A stretch of 64,000 nt of DNA, taken from assembly GCA_023150615.1 (NCBI GenBank), contig JAKLKO010000009.1, positions 85,417 through 149,416 on the forward strand, written 5' to 3'. This DNA comes from Phycisphaerae bacterium (GTDB lineage Bacteria > Planctomycetota > Phycisphaerae > UBA1845 > UTPLA1). The notes under the pieces were generated by a model. That model had not been told where the DNA came from, did no database searches, and saw only the letters and a program-made list of their open reading frames with translations. A program made the translations under genes and the position numbers. Every line of letters begins with the position of its first letter. Within the stretch, counting starts at the first letter, position 1. Positions 26,538-35,499 of this stretch are shown here, in pieces.

Positions 26538-26631
26538 CACAAATCTCTGTAGTATCTTCGCGTCAATTCGCCGAACGTCGTTCCTTCTTTGCCCCCGAGC
26601 GGCACCCGCTCCCTCGCGTTCGCGGCTCTGA

Positions 26632-28431
26632 CTACCGTGTCGTTAGGAAGGCGAGCGTCGGCACCTCGCCGAGCAGCCAGGCGGCGATCAGCCGCGCGTG
26701 TAGCATGATCATTCGGCGGTAGCTCAGGCGGTACTCGAAGACCGGATGCGTCACCTCCGTGTCCATCCGCCGGCCGTAGGTGGAGAAGAACGCCTTGCGG
26801 CCGGCGTCGGTCAGGGCACATCCCGCCGCGGTGCTCAGGAAATGCCCATCGACCAGTTCTCCCCGATTGAACGCCGAGACGGCAACCGAATCCGCGATTA
26901 AGGGGCGGAACGGCTCCATCAAATCCAGTGCCATCGCCGGCCGCCCGGGGCGTGTGGAGTGCAGGGCCGCCAGCGTCGGTTCGAGGCTGGCCAATCGGCA
27001 GGCCGCGGTGCACTCGTGCGTGAGCATCGAGTACGCGAAGGACAGTACGGCGTTGATCGGATCGGGCGGCGGGCGGCGCCGGCGGCCGTTAGCTTCGAAG
27101 CGATCAGCGATCTCCTTAACGCCCTCCTTAAACATGCCCGCGAAGTGCCTGAAGTAGATGGCGGCCGCGTTGCCTTCATGGCCGCGCAGCTCGTCGATGG
27201 TTGCGGCGTTTTCGCTGGCGCTGACGCATTCCTGGAGGTCTGCGGCGGTTCGCGTCGGCAGATCGGCATGGTTCCGCATCAAGAGTGTGCGTTGATTGGC
27301 GATCTTCGCCACGGTGACAGCGCGAGCAAGTTCCAGCGCACTTTCGGGTCGATCCAGCACGCGGGCCTGCGCGGCACGAACGGCGGCGCTGGTTGGGCCC
27401 AGCGGGTCCATCATGGCGGTCAGTCTGCCGGCGGCGGTGAGGAAGGCGACCGGCACCTCCTGCTCGGCGAAGACGGTCAGCGCCTGCGTGGAGAGCTGCA
27501 CGCCGCCGACGACCGCAAGCGATTCGATGTTCGCGAGCGGCAGCTCCTTCACGACCTCGCCATCCTTGTCAGTGACCCGCACGGACTGGCCACGCACGCC
27601 GACGCGGACGCCCTCACGTTGAAGCACGACGTGGATGCCGTCATCACGCGGCGGCCAGAGTTTGCGGGGCGTCAGTTGTTCATCGACCGGCTGGCCGGCT
27701 ACGGTCAGCGTGGTAAGGCGCTGGTGATTGATCTCGTCGGGCAGGCAGATCGGCTGGAGCGAGCAGCGCGGGCAGCGCGGATCGTTGACCAGCGGCGGCG
27801 GTCGCGGACCGGCTGCATCGCGCTTGGCCGCTTCGAGTTCGGCCAGGGCATCGCGTCGCAGGCCGTCGTCGACCGGCACGCGCAGCCGGAGCCTCTCCGC
27901 CGCGTAATAGAGATAGGCCTCGGGCACTGCGTACCCGGCCTCCTCCAGGAGTAGCACCTGGAGGCCGAGTTGCACGCGGTCCGTCGGCCACGGTTCGGGG
28001 CCGGGCAGCAGCCGCGGCTCTTCCATCAACTCGTCGACTGGTTCATCGACCTGGCCGCCGCCATCACGTCGAGGCCTGCCCTTGCGGTATTCGACCGGAA
28101 CCGCGACGTTGCCGTTGACCTCGGCGAGGTCGAGCGTCGCAGTCAGCCCGAGCCGCTCGCTGGTTAGCGCCAGGCTGCGAACCGAGCGGGGGCGGTCGGG
28201 GTCGCTTTCGCACGCTTCAAGCTTCTCCGTCGTTTTGCACCCGTCGCCCTTGTCCTTCGGACACGGTTCGGGGCTCGCGGCGCTGGGCCGATCCACACGC
28301 TGGTGTGTGCCTTTGCCTTGTTCGGTATCAGCGCTGGGCGCGAAGACCCCCTCCACCGTCATGTAATAGAAGAGCCGAGGGCAGTAGGCGTGCTCGGCGA
28401 CCCCCCGGGCTGGCCAGAGTTCCTTATCCAC
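26632..28431 (-). CDS. cas4-cas1: Cas4-Cas1 fusion (adaptation nuclease-integrase)
   Basis: 599 residues from GTG 28431. Cas4 part (~1-240): Cys near the N-terminus (AYCPRLFYY), RecB-like PVEYRKG motif, and the C-terminal cluster CPRCSLQPIC, so all four Fe-S Cys are present. Cas1 part (~265-599): ESLAVVGGVQLS, the catalytic Glu in GHEGNAAAIYF, then His/Asp in the HSTRPGRPAMALDLMEPFRP region. Cas4-Cas1 fusions are characteristic of type I-G (I-U) loci. Cas4 trims prespacers next to the PAM and Cas1 integrates them. It is divergent from cas3. Confidence 0.95.
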   Translation of the reverse strand: MDKELWPARGVAEHAYCPRLFYYMTVEGVFAPSADTEQGKGTHQRVDRPSAASPEPCPKDKGDGCKTTEKLEACESDPDRPRSVRSLALTSERLGLTATLDLAEVNGNVAVPVEYRKGRPRRDGGGQVDEPVDELMEEPRLLPGPEPWPTDRVQLGLQVLLLEEAGYAVPEAYLYYAAERLRLRVPVDDGLRRDALAELEAAKRDAAGPRPPPLVNDPRCPRCSLQPICLPDEINHQRLTTLTVAGQPVDEQLTPRKLWPPRDDGIHVVLQREGVRVGVRGQSVRVTDKDGEVVKELPLANIESLAVVGGVQLSTQALTVFAEQEVPVAFLTAAGRLTAMMDPLGPTSAAVRAAQARVLDRPESALELARAVTVAKIANQRTLLMRNHADLPTRTAADLQECVSASENAATIDELRGHEGNAAAIYFRHFAGMFKEGVKEIADRFEANGRRRRPPPDPINAVLSFAYSMLTHECTAACRLASLEPTLAALHSTRPGRPAMALDLMEPFRPLIADSVAVSAFNRGELVDGHFLSTAAGCALTDAGRKAFFSTYGRRMDTEVTHPVFEYRLSYRRMIMLHARLIAAWLLGEVPTLAFLTTR

Positions 28432-28568
28432 ATATTGATCATCGGTCCCACTTCGGACCTGCGTTATGGGCAGGATGCCCCGCGAGGCGGCAGGGCGGTA
28501 ATTCCGAGTCCATCACCCGATAACAGCGGGGTCGAGACCCAGGCCGAGGCGCGGTAATCTGATGGGCC
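28432..28568. promoter_or_regulatory. Divergent promoter region cas4-1 / cas3
   Basis: The 137 bp between the divergent starts must contain the promoters of the adaptation operon and of the long effector operon. No consensus -35/-10 pair is convincing, and no operator palindrome was seen. Confidence 0.4.
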
Positions 28569-31500
28569 ATGACGACGAACCGGCATACAGTCTCTTTCGC
28601 GATATGCTTCGAGGCGCTGACCGGCTACGCCCCGCTGTGCTGGCAGAAGCGCCTGTTCGACCGGCTCGCGAACGGAAGCGTCCCGCCCGTCGTCGATCTC
28701 CCCACGGGGCTGGGCAAGACCTCCGTAATCCCGATCTGGCTGATCGCGTTGGCGCAGCCGGCGCCACGCAATAACCGCTGGCCGCGTCTGCCGCGCCGGC
28801 TGGTGTACATCGTGAATCGACGGACAGTCGTGGACCAGGCGACAGACGACGCGAAGCGCCTGCTCGGGTGCATTTACAGGTCCGGTCAGCTTGAACCCCT
28901 GTCCTGGGCGACGGCAAAAGCGATTACCGCTCTCGGGCTGAATGCTGAGCCCGCGATCCCGAAACAGCAGGCGCCCATCGTGGCCACGCTCCGGAAGGCT
29001 CTGGCCGATTTGAGCGCCGACGACACCGCCGCGCCGCTGGCCGTCAGCACGCTCCGTGGCGAGTTGGCCGACAACGGCGAGTGGAAAGTCAACCCCGCCC
29101 GGCCGGCGATCATCATCGGCACGATCGACATGATCGGCAGCAAGTTGCTCTTCTCCGGGTACGGCGACGAGCGTTACGGCCGCGCCCACCACGCCGGGCT
29201 GATCGGCCAGGACGCGCTGATCGTGCATGACGAAGCACACCTGTCGCCGGCGTTCGACGCGCTCCTGGCGTCGACAGAAGTCGAGCAGAAACGAACGAAA
29301 GAGGCGCGACCCGTGCACGTCATGAGGCTGTCAGCGACCACGCGCGCGGACGGAAATGCTGGGAAATCGAGAGAACAGCACTTAACGATCGAAGGTGATG
29401 ACTACGCCGATGGAATCGTGTCACAGCGTTTGAACGCAAAGAAGACGCTTCGGTTCACCGATGCGGAAAAGGACAAGGATGTCCACTGCATCGTTGGCGT
29501 GGCCGTCAAGCTGGGAGAAGAGCGCCAACGAGTCCTTGTCTACGTTCGGTCGCCGGAAACGGCGCAAGAGGTCGTGAAGGGGCTCCGGAAAAAGCTAGGT
29601 GATGGGAGCGACGGCCGCGTCGGGCTGCTCACCGGCACGATCCGCGGCTACGAGCGCGACCAATTGGCCGAGAGCGACCTGTTCAGAGCATTTCGGTCCG
29701 ACCCGAATCGTCCGAGGCAGCTTGCGCAGACGCTCTATCTGGTCTCGACATCAGCCGGCGAGGTCGGCGCGGACTGGGACGCCGACCAACTGGTGTGCGA
29801 CTTATCGACCCTCGACAGCATGGCCCAACGCTTCGGGCGCGTGAATCGGCTGGGCGGTGATGGCCGGTCTGCGCAAATTGTCGTTGTCATGGAGAAGTCG
29901 GCGGCGAAGCGGGCGAAATCCGGCGACGACACCGAGGACGGTGGGAAGGATGAGGCAGCCCGGCAAGGCAATAAGAAGGCCCCCAACGCGTATGAGGCGG
30001 CAGTGCTCAAGACGGGCGAGATCCTGCGTCGCGTCGTGGCCGACGGCGGCGACGTCTCCCCTGCGAGGCTCCGCAAAGTCATGGACAGCCTCTCGAACGA
30101 GGACAGGCAGGCCGCATTCTCGCCGACGCCGAAGATCCTCCCCGCCACGGACATCCTGTTCGACCACTGGTCGCTCACGTCGATCGCCGGTGAGTTGCCC
30201 GGTCGCCCCGAGGTAGGGCCCTACCTACACGGCGTGGCGGAGTGGGAGCCGCCGGAAACGCACGTCGCCTGGCGGGCGGATATCGCTCTGCTGGCGAGGG
30301 CCGGTGGCAAGGACGAACAAGGAGCCGACCTGCCCTGCTCAGCGGCGGAACTGGAACAGGTCTTCGACGTGTTCCCGCTGCGCGCCGTCGAGCAACTGCG
30401 TGATCGGACAGACCGCGTGCTGGATGAGTTGAGCAAGATTGCCAAGCGACAACCCGGCCAGCGCGTGGTCGTCATGAAGGCTGGCATGGTGAGATGGGCG
30501 ACGCTCGAAGAACTCATCGCCGCGACTGACACGAAACGTCTCGCCTCATCCCCGCTGGCGTTCGCTACGCTGGTCATGCCAACGGAAGTTGGCGGGTTGT
30601 CGAGCAACGGCACGCTCCGGGGCGATCAGGCAGCGCCGAGCAACCCCGACGATCCGAATGCGCACCGTCGGCTGGATGTCGCCGAGTCGGCTTCCCCCAG
30701 CGGGAGCGACGGCCGCGATCGCCAGCGCGTGCAGGTCGGGGCCATCGGCCCAGAGTCGGTGGCGGAGGTCGGCGAGGATGAATCTGAACCGGAGACGGAG
30801 GACGGCGCGACTGGCACGAATGAGCGCGCCCTGGTCGGCGCGCCTGTTGTGCCCGGCTTCGTGCGGCGACTGGCCGTACCGCTGAGCAAGGACGAAAGCG
30901 ACGACGGCGTCGAGCCGGCAACCATCGAGTACCGTCTTGCCAGGGGTCAGGCGCGAGAGCCGGGCAAGTGTGTGCAGCTGCGCACGCACAACGACGCTGT
31001 CGCCGCGGCCGCGGAGCGAATGGCCTCCGCGCTTGGACTGCCCGATGACATTAAGAAGGCAGTCTCGCTCGCCGGGCGCATGCACGACTTGGGCAAGGGC
31101 CGCGAGGTTTGGCAGCGATATGCCAACAACCCGCCGCCCCGACCCGTGTCCGACGAATGGCTGGCCGCGCGGATCGCCAAGAGCGACAAGTACGGGCACT
31201 GGAAGGCGCTCCGCGGCTATCGTCACGAGTTCGGCTCGCTCCACGACGCCGCGGCGGATGATGAAATCCGGTCTCTCGATTCCGACACGCGCGACCTGGC
31301 GCTCCATCTCATCGCCGCGCACCACGGGTGGGCCCGTCCGCACTTCGAGCCGCGCCACTTCGACCCCGGCGACTCGGACGCGCCCCGCCCGACCACCGAG
31401 AACGAGAAGGCGGCCGTCGAGTCCATGCAGCGCTTTGGCCGTCTCCAGCAGCGTTACGGCCGCTGGGGTCTGGCGTGGCTGGAGTCGATCCTGCGCTGCG

Positions 31501-31628
31501 CGGACGCGGCGGCGTCGGAGAGTAGCACGGGTGGCGCGGGCGTCCCGCCCGCGGCGTCCGCCACCAGCGACGGCGCCGTGCCGGCGCACGATGGCGCTGG
31601 TGGGCCGAAAGCGGGAGGCGCCGCATGA
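28569..31628 (+). CDS. cas3: Cas3 helicase-nuclease, type I-G, HD domain at the C-terminus
   Basis: 1019 residues. Helicase motifs: Walker A VVDLPTGLGKT (residues ~41-51), DEAH in IVHDEAHLSP, SAT in RLSATTRAD, and motif VI region AQRFGRVNRLGG. Unlike most Cas3 proteins, the HD nuclease is C-terminal: AGRMHDLGKGREVW (HD at ~839-840), YRHEFGSL and LIAAHHGWARPHF. This order is a hallmark of type I-G. It degrades DNA after recruitment by Cascade. It is the first gene of a continuous operon; its stop overlaps csb3 (ATGA). Confidence 0.95.
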   Translation: MTTNRHTVSFAICFEALTGYAPLCWQKRLFDRLANGSVPPVVDLPTGLGKTSVIPIWLIALAQPAPRNNRWPRLPRRLVYIVNRRTVVDQATDDAKRLLGCIYRSGQLEPLSWATAKAITALGLNAEPAIPKQQAPIVATLRKALADLSADDTAAPLAVSTLRGELADNGEWKVNPARPAIIIGTIDMIGSKLLFSGYGDERYGRAHHAGLIGQDALIVHDEAHLSPAFDALLASTEVEQKRTKEARPVHVMRLSATTRADGNAGKSREQHLTIEGDDYADGIVSQRLNAKKTLRFTDAEKDKDVHCIVGVAVKLGEERQRVLVYVRSPETAQEVVKGLRKKLGDGSDGRVGLLTGTIRGYERDQLAESDLFRAFRSDPNRPRQLAQTLYLVSTSAGEVGADWDADQLVCDLSTLDSMAQRFGRVNRLGGDGRSAQIVVVMEKSAAKRAKSGDDTEDGGKDEAARQGNKKAPNAYEAAVLKTGEILRRVVADGGDVSPARLRKVMDSLSNEDRQAAFSPTPKILPATDILFDHWSLTSIAGELPGRPEVGPYLHGVAEWEPPETHVAWRADIALLARAGGKDEQGADLPCSAAELEQVFDVFPLRAVEQLRDRTDRVLDELSKIAKRQPGQRVVVMKAGMVRWATLEELIAATDTKRLASSPLAFATLVMPTEVGGLSSNGTLRGDQAAPSNPDDPNAHRRLDVAESASPSGSDGRDRQRVQVGAIGPESVAEVGEDESEPETEDGATGTNERALVGAPVVPGFVRRLAVPLSKDESDDGVEPATIEYRLARGQAREPGKCVQLRTHNDAVAAAAERMASALGLPDDIKKAVSLAGRMHDLGKGREVWQRYANNPPPRPVSDEWLAARIAKSDKYGHWKALRGYRHEFGSLHDAAADDEIRSLDSDTRDLALHLIAAHHGWARPHFEPRHFDPGDSDAPRPTTENEKAAVESMQRFGRLQQRYGRWGLAWLESILRCADAAASESSTGGAGVPPAASATSDGAVPAHDGAGGPKAGGAA

Positions 31629-32443
31629 GCCACACCATCCGCATCCCCGTCGATGTCACCAACCCCGGCCAGTTCTTCGCCTGCTGCGGGCTGTTGGAGT
31701 TGGCGGCGCGGCCCTGGGCAGGCGCAACAGCGTCATTCGATCCCGATGAATTCATCATTGAGATATCGAATGAGAACACAACCCTCCGCACACTCTTGGA
31801 GACATTTCAGCGCTCCGAACTTCGTGTCGGCGACGAGGCGGGCGCGAAACCGAATGACGATGACGACGAGGACAGGCTCGCCAGCCCGATGTCGCTCGGC
31901 GCACCGTTCAACCTGACACTCGACTGGTGGACAGACAAGGCGCTCAAACCCTGGGCAGGGTCGATGAACGCCCAATTGATCTTCAGAGCGATGCGCGAGG
32001 CGATCGATCCCGGGAGCGCTGACCCGCTCAACCACCTCCGGGTCGTCAGTGATCCGCCTGATCCTTCAAAACCGAAACAGAGGACAAAGAAGCGCGAGCC
32101 GTTTTACTTCGATTCGCGTCGGGGCGGGAATGCAAAGTCGCTCGATGTGGGATTCGCGCCCGATGCGTTCAGCATGACTTCCGCCGCGTGCCCGGCGGTT
32201 GAGTCGCTCTGCGTCATCGGCCTCCAGCGCTTCCGTCCGATGCCGACCGATCAGCCGCGCGTATTCGCGTACCGGGCCTGGACGATCCCGCTGACGCCAT
32301 GCGCCGCCGCCGCGGCTGCGTGTGGCCTCCTTCCGGGCGCCGGCGGCGATCTGTACCGCTTCGAGAACGCGTTCCGCACTGACCAGCGCAAGCACAAGGG
32401 CTTTCTGCCCGCAATCCGAATCAATGAAGGAGACACGCCATGA
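31625..32443 (+). CDS. csb3: Csb3 / Cas8u2 (type I-G effector large-subunit equivalent)
   Basis: 272 residues. The start IRIPVDVTNPGQFFACCGLLELAARPW and the internal FYFDSRRGGNAKSLDVGFAPDA match the GSU0052-like Csb3 family that takes the place of Cas8 in type I-U/I-G. It probably contributes to PAM recognition in the DNA-targeting complex, by analogy with Cas8. It is tightly coupled on both sides (4-bp overlaps with cas3 and csb1). Confidence 0.85.
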   Translation: MSHTIRIPVDVTNPGQFFACCGLLELAARPWAGATASFDPDEFIIEISNENTTLRTLLETFQRSELRVGDEAGAKPNDDDDEDRLASPMSLGAPFNLTLDWWTDKALKPWAGSMNAQLIFRAMREAIDPGSADPLNHLRVVSDPPDPSKPKQRTKKREPFYFDSRRGGNAKSLDVGFAPDAFSMTSAACPAVESLCVIGLQRFRPMPTDQPRVFAYRAWTIPLTPCAAAAAACGLLPGAGGDLYRFENAFRTDQRKHKGFLPAIRINEGDTP

Positions 32444-33582
32444 GCGAATCGTTGACCAAATACGACGCCTGGCTCGAAGACGATGGCCCCGCTGCCCTCG
32501 TCATCCGCGAGCACCTCATGCCCGTCGAGGGCCGCGACGGCGTCATCTTTCCCGCGACCTATGCCGCCGGTGACGGCTTTCCCGGCGGTTACAACATCGA
32601 CGGGCCATTCAACGGCCAACCCGATGGAGAGAACGTCTGCCTCATCGACTCCGTCGGCTCGCAGGCCAACCGCGTCGAGCCGGAGTTCGCCAAGGCGAAA
32701 TACTGCGCTCTGGTGCCGCAGATCACGATCAAGGCGGGCGAGGGCGAGAACGCCAAGCAGGTCAGTATCCTCGAGGCCGGGCACCGGGCCGCCGACGCGC
32801 TCCTGCGATGCACGGGTCTCGCGACGGAAATCAAAGAGGCCTTCAAGCGCGTCGGCAAGGGAGATGCACAAGCACTAGCGAGGATCGCACCGACTTCCCT
32901 GGTCTTCGGCGTGTGGGACTCGCGCGACACTCAAGCCAAGCTCCCTCGCATCTTGGGCTCCACCATCCGCGCGTTGAACGTCCGAAAGCTCACCCGGGGC
33001 GCGGTTTACATCCCACCCTTGGATTACTCGGCCCTGGAGGTCTTCAGCGAAGAGGATAAGACCAAGGCCGAGGGCAACAAGAAGAGCCCGCTGGCCCAGC
33101 GAGGCTTCGTCCACAACCCCGCGTCCGGCTCGCACGGCGGCGTCATCGCCACGGGCGGTATTCGTCGCGAAGCTACGCTCAATCTCGCCGCACTCCGTCT
33201 GCTGAAGGCCGGCAGCGACGAGGCCAGGACGCTCCCGCTCCGGCGCTACATCCTCGGCCTGTCCCTGGTCGCCTTCACGCACCCCAGCGCCTTCGTCGGC
33301 TATCTCCGCCAGGGATGCACGCTCGTCCTCGACCCGGATGCAAAGCCAGCACCGCGCGGGTGCTCGCTCGTTCACCCCGACGGCCGGCGCGAACCCCAGA
33401 CCATCACCCATGAGGACGCTCTCGACTACGCCAACGCCGCAGCGCAGAAGTTCGGCGTCGGCGAGTCCAAGTCCGTCAAATTCGACAAGAACCGCGCCCA
33501 GGATGACGTCACCGAAGCCAAGAGAGACAAGAAGCCGGGCAAGGGAAAGAAAGAGAAAGCAGCGTCAGAGGCCAAGGAGTAG
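32440..33582 (+). CDS. csb1: Csb1 (Cas7 backbone, GSU0053 family)
   Basis: 380 residues. GYNIDGPFNGQPDGENVCLID, QANRVEP, APTSLVFGVWDSRDTQAKLPR and HGGVIATGGIRREATLNL are diagnostic of the Csb1/GSU0053 RAMP protein that forms the crRNA backbone of type I-G Cascade. The C-terminal ~50 residues are a Lys/Glu/Ala-rich tail (KRDKKPGKGKKEKAASEAKE), longer than the core fold needs. It lies between csb3 and csb2. Confidence 0.92.
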   Translation: MSESLTKYDAWLEDDGPAALVIREHLMPVEGRDGVIFPATYAAGDGFPGGYNIDGPFNGQPDGENVCLIDSVGSQANRVEPEFAKAKYCALVPQITIKAGEGENAKQVSILEAGHRAADALLRCTGLATEIKEAFKRVGKGDAQALARIAPTSLVFGVWDSRDTQAKLPRILGSTIRALNVRKLTRGAVYIPPLDYSALEVFSEEDKTKAEGNKKSPLAQRGFVHNPASGSHGGVIATGGIRREATLNLAALRLLKAGSDEARTLPLRRYILGLSLVAFTHPSAFVGYLRQGCTLVLDPDAKPAPRGCSLVHPDGRREPQTITHEDALDYANAAAQKFGVGESKSVKFDKNRAQDDVTEAKRDKKPGKGKKEKAASEAKE

Positions 33583-33589
33583 CGCCCCC

Positions 33590-35161
33590 ATGCCCTCTCA
33601 CCTCCTTATCTCCATCACTTTCCTCCAGCCCACCTGCCACGCGCGCCGGGGCAAGGAAGACGCCGCGCCCAACGAGTGGCCGCCGTCGCCGCTGCGTCTT
33701 TTCCAGGCGATGGTCGCCGCCGCCGCAGCACGCTGGGCCGGCGATGACGGCTCAACCCGCGCCGCGCTCACCGCCGAGGCTCCGGTCGCCGCGCTGAGAT
33801 GGCTGGAGGATCTATGCGCCGCGACGCCTCCGACGATCCTGGCTCCGCGCGCCGTCACGGGCCAGGCCGTGCCACGCTACGTCCCCAACAACTCCGCCGA
33901 CCTCGTCGCCGCGAAGTGGGCCAGGGGCAACGCGCTCGCCACGTTTGAGGACCGTACGAAGAAGGTCTTCCGCCCGACGCACCTGCTCGACGGCGACACG
34001 GTCCACTATCTCTGGCCGCTTAACGAAACGAGCCAGCGCGAGGCCCGCCAGCAAGCGCCCACTCTTTCTGCCGTGGCACGCTGCATCGTTGCGCTCGGCT
34101 GGGGCATTGACGCCGCCATCGGAGACGCGCGCGTCATCGACGCGTCGCATGCAGACTCACTGCGCGGCGAGCGCTGGGAGCCGGGCCGCATCGGAGCGCC
34201 CGGCCTGCGCCTTCCCGTCTCCGGCACGTTCGACGCCCTCGTGCGGCGACACGCCGCGTTCCTCGACCGTCTCAAGGATGGCGTCTTCCAGCCCGTGCCG
34301 CCGGTGCGCGAGTTCACAACCACCGCCTATCGCCGCGCGACGGATCTGCCAGACCGCCCCTTCGCCGCCTTCATCCTCCGTCCACTTGACAGGGACACCG
34401 GTTACACCGCCTTCCCCGCGACGCGCGCCGTCTGCATCGCCGCCATGCTCCGTCATGCCGCGTGCAAGGCCGCCCAGGGCGACCTCGATCCGAGCGGCTG
34501 GCGCACCGAGGAATGGTCCCTGCGTTTCGTTGCCGGGCACGGGCCGGCCGGATCAGCCAAGCGCCGCGACAAGGCCGATGCCCATCCACGCTTTTCGTAC
34601 TTCGCGATTCCCTCGATCGGCCACGCCCATGCCGACGGCTGCATCCGCCGCGTCATCATCGCCGAGCCCTTTGGCGGCGACGGCCGGTCCGCACGCTGGG
34701 CCGCGCAGCGCCTCGCTGGCACGGTGTTAATGGATGAGGAGCGCGGCCCCGTCGCCCGACTCGAATTCGTCGAGCCGGTCGAGCCGGAGTTCGCCAAGGT
34801 CTTCCGCTTGTACGCTGCTCGCGCTCCTTCTAAGGCCGAATTCGTTTGGACCTCCGTCACGCCCGTCATCCTGCCCGGCTACGACGACGCCAAGCCCGCC
34901 AAGCGCGAGCAGTTGCTGAACGACTGCCTGGCGCATGCCGGCTTTCACGCCGACGCGGTCGAATCGCTGGAGGCTCGTCCCGCCGCGTGGCTGGCCGGCT
35001 GTGCGCCGACGCAGACATTCCGCCGGCCGGCATACCTGCGGCATCTGCCGGCGCTCCACGTGCGAATTCGCTTCCGCGCGCCAACGGCCGGACCGGTCGC
35101 GTTGGGCGCAGGTCGCCATTGCGGCTTGGGCGTTTTCGCGGCATGTCGGGAGGGCAAGTAA
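33590..35161 (+). CDS. csb2: Csb2 (Cas5-Cas6 fusion, GSU0054 family)
   Basis: 523 residues from ATG 33590, which follows CCAAGGAG; the frame is open upstream but overlaps csb1. The N-terminus HLLISITFLQPTCHARRGKED and EWPPSPLRLFQAMVAAAA is typical of Csb2. In type I-G this protein joins a Cas5-like half to a Cas6-like half that processes pre-crRNA; the C-terminal glycine-rich loop GPVALGAGRHCGLGVF fits the Cas6-type RAMP end. No other cas6 is present, so it probably matures crRNA for both effector modules. Its stop overlaps the next start (TAATG). Confidence 0.9.
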   Translation: MPSHLLISITFLQPTCHARRGKEDAAPNEWPPSPLRLFQAMVAAAAARWAGDDGSTRAALTAEAPVAALRWLEDLCAATPPTILAPRAVTGQAVPRYVPNNSADLVAAKWARGNALATFEDRTKKVFRPTHLLDGDTVHYLWPLNETSQREARQQAPTLSAVARCIVALGWGIDAAIGDARVIDASHADSLRGERWEPGRIGAPGLRLPVSGTFDALVRRHAAFLDRLKDGVFQPVPPVREFTTTAYRRATDLPDRPFAAFILRPLDRDTGYTAFPATRAVCIAAMLRHAACKAAQGDLDPSGWRTEEWSLRFVAGHGPAGSAKRRDKADAHPRFSYFAIPSIGHAHADGCIRRVIIAEPFGGDGRSARWAAQRLAGTVLMDEERGPVARLEFVEPVEPEFAKVFRLYAARAPSKAEFVWTSVTPVILPGYDDAKPAKREQLLNDCLAHAGFHADAVESLEARPAAWLAGCAPTQTFRRPAYLRHLPALHVRIRFRAPTAGPVALGAGRHCGLGVFAACREGK

Positions 35162-35499
35162 TGACGGACCAGGAGGAGCAATCGTCTCACTGGGATGAGG
35201 TCCTGCTGGCGTGGCTCCATGATCCACCGGACAAGGCGCTGTCGATCCGTGGTCATGTTCCGCGCGCCCGGGACAATGCCAAGTGTTGCGCTCGGCGACG
35301 ACGACGCGAGCAGAAGACGGATCGAGGAGAATGTGACGGAAGCCGATACGCTGGCGGCCGTAGGCTCGCGGGTGAGTTCTCCATCGTGTTCCCTCAACCC
35401 GTCGCCGGTCCCATCGCCCTGGGCCATTCGTCGCGCTTCGGTATGGGTTCGTTCGTGCCTCAGACCGACGACGCAGCGATAGGAGGTGACTCATGTTGA
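35161..35499 (+). pseudogene. Detached, frameshifted Cas10 HD-domain fragment
   Basis: The frame encodes 112 residues starting MTDQEEQ. Residues ~16-36 (LLAWLHDPPDKALSIRGH) match the start of the Cas10/Cmr2 HD domain. After RARDNAK the natural continuation is in the +1 frame (SVALGDDDASRRRIEENVTE, ADTLAAVGSRV), and a return to the first frame gives IVFPQPVAGPIAL. Two shifts in ~120 bp and the short length mean the nuclease domain is broken or reduced. It starts on the csb2 stop codon and overlaps cas10 by 7 bp. A sequencing or assembly error is possible but would need two events. Confidence 0.65.

Noticed and set aside
33338..33589. Upstream extension of csb2 by 84 codons
   Set aside because: It lies inside csb1 in another frame, is Arg/Pro/Ser-rich, and the ATG at 33590 has a ribosome site and a conserved csb2 start.
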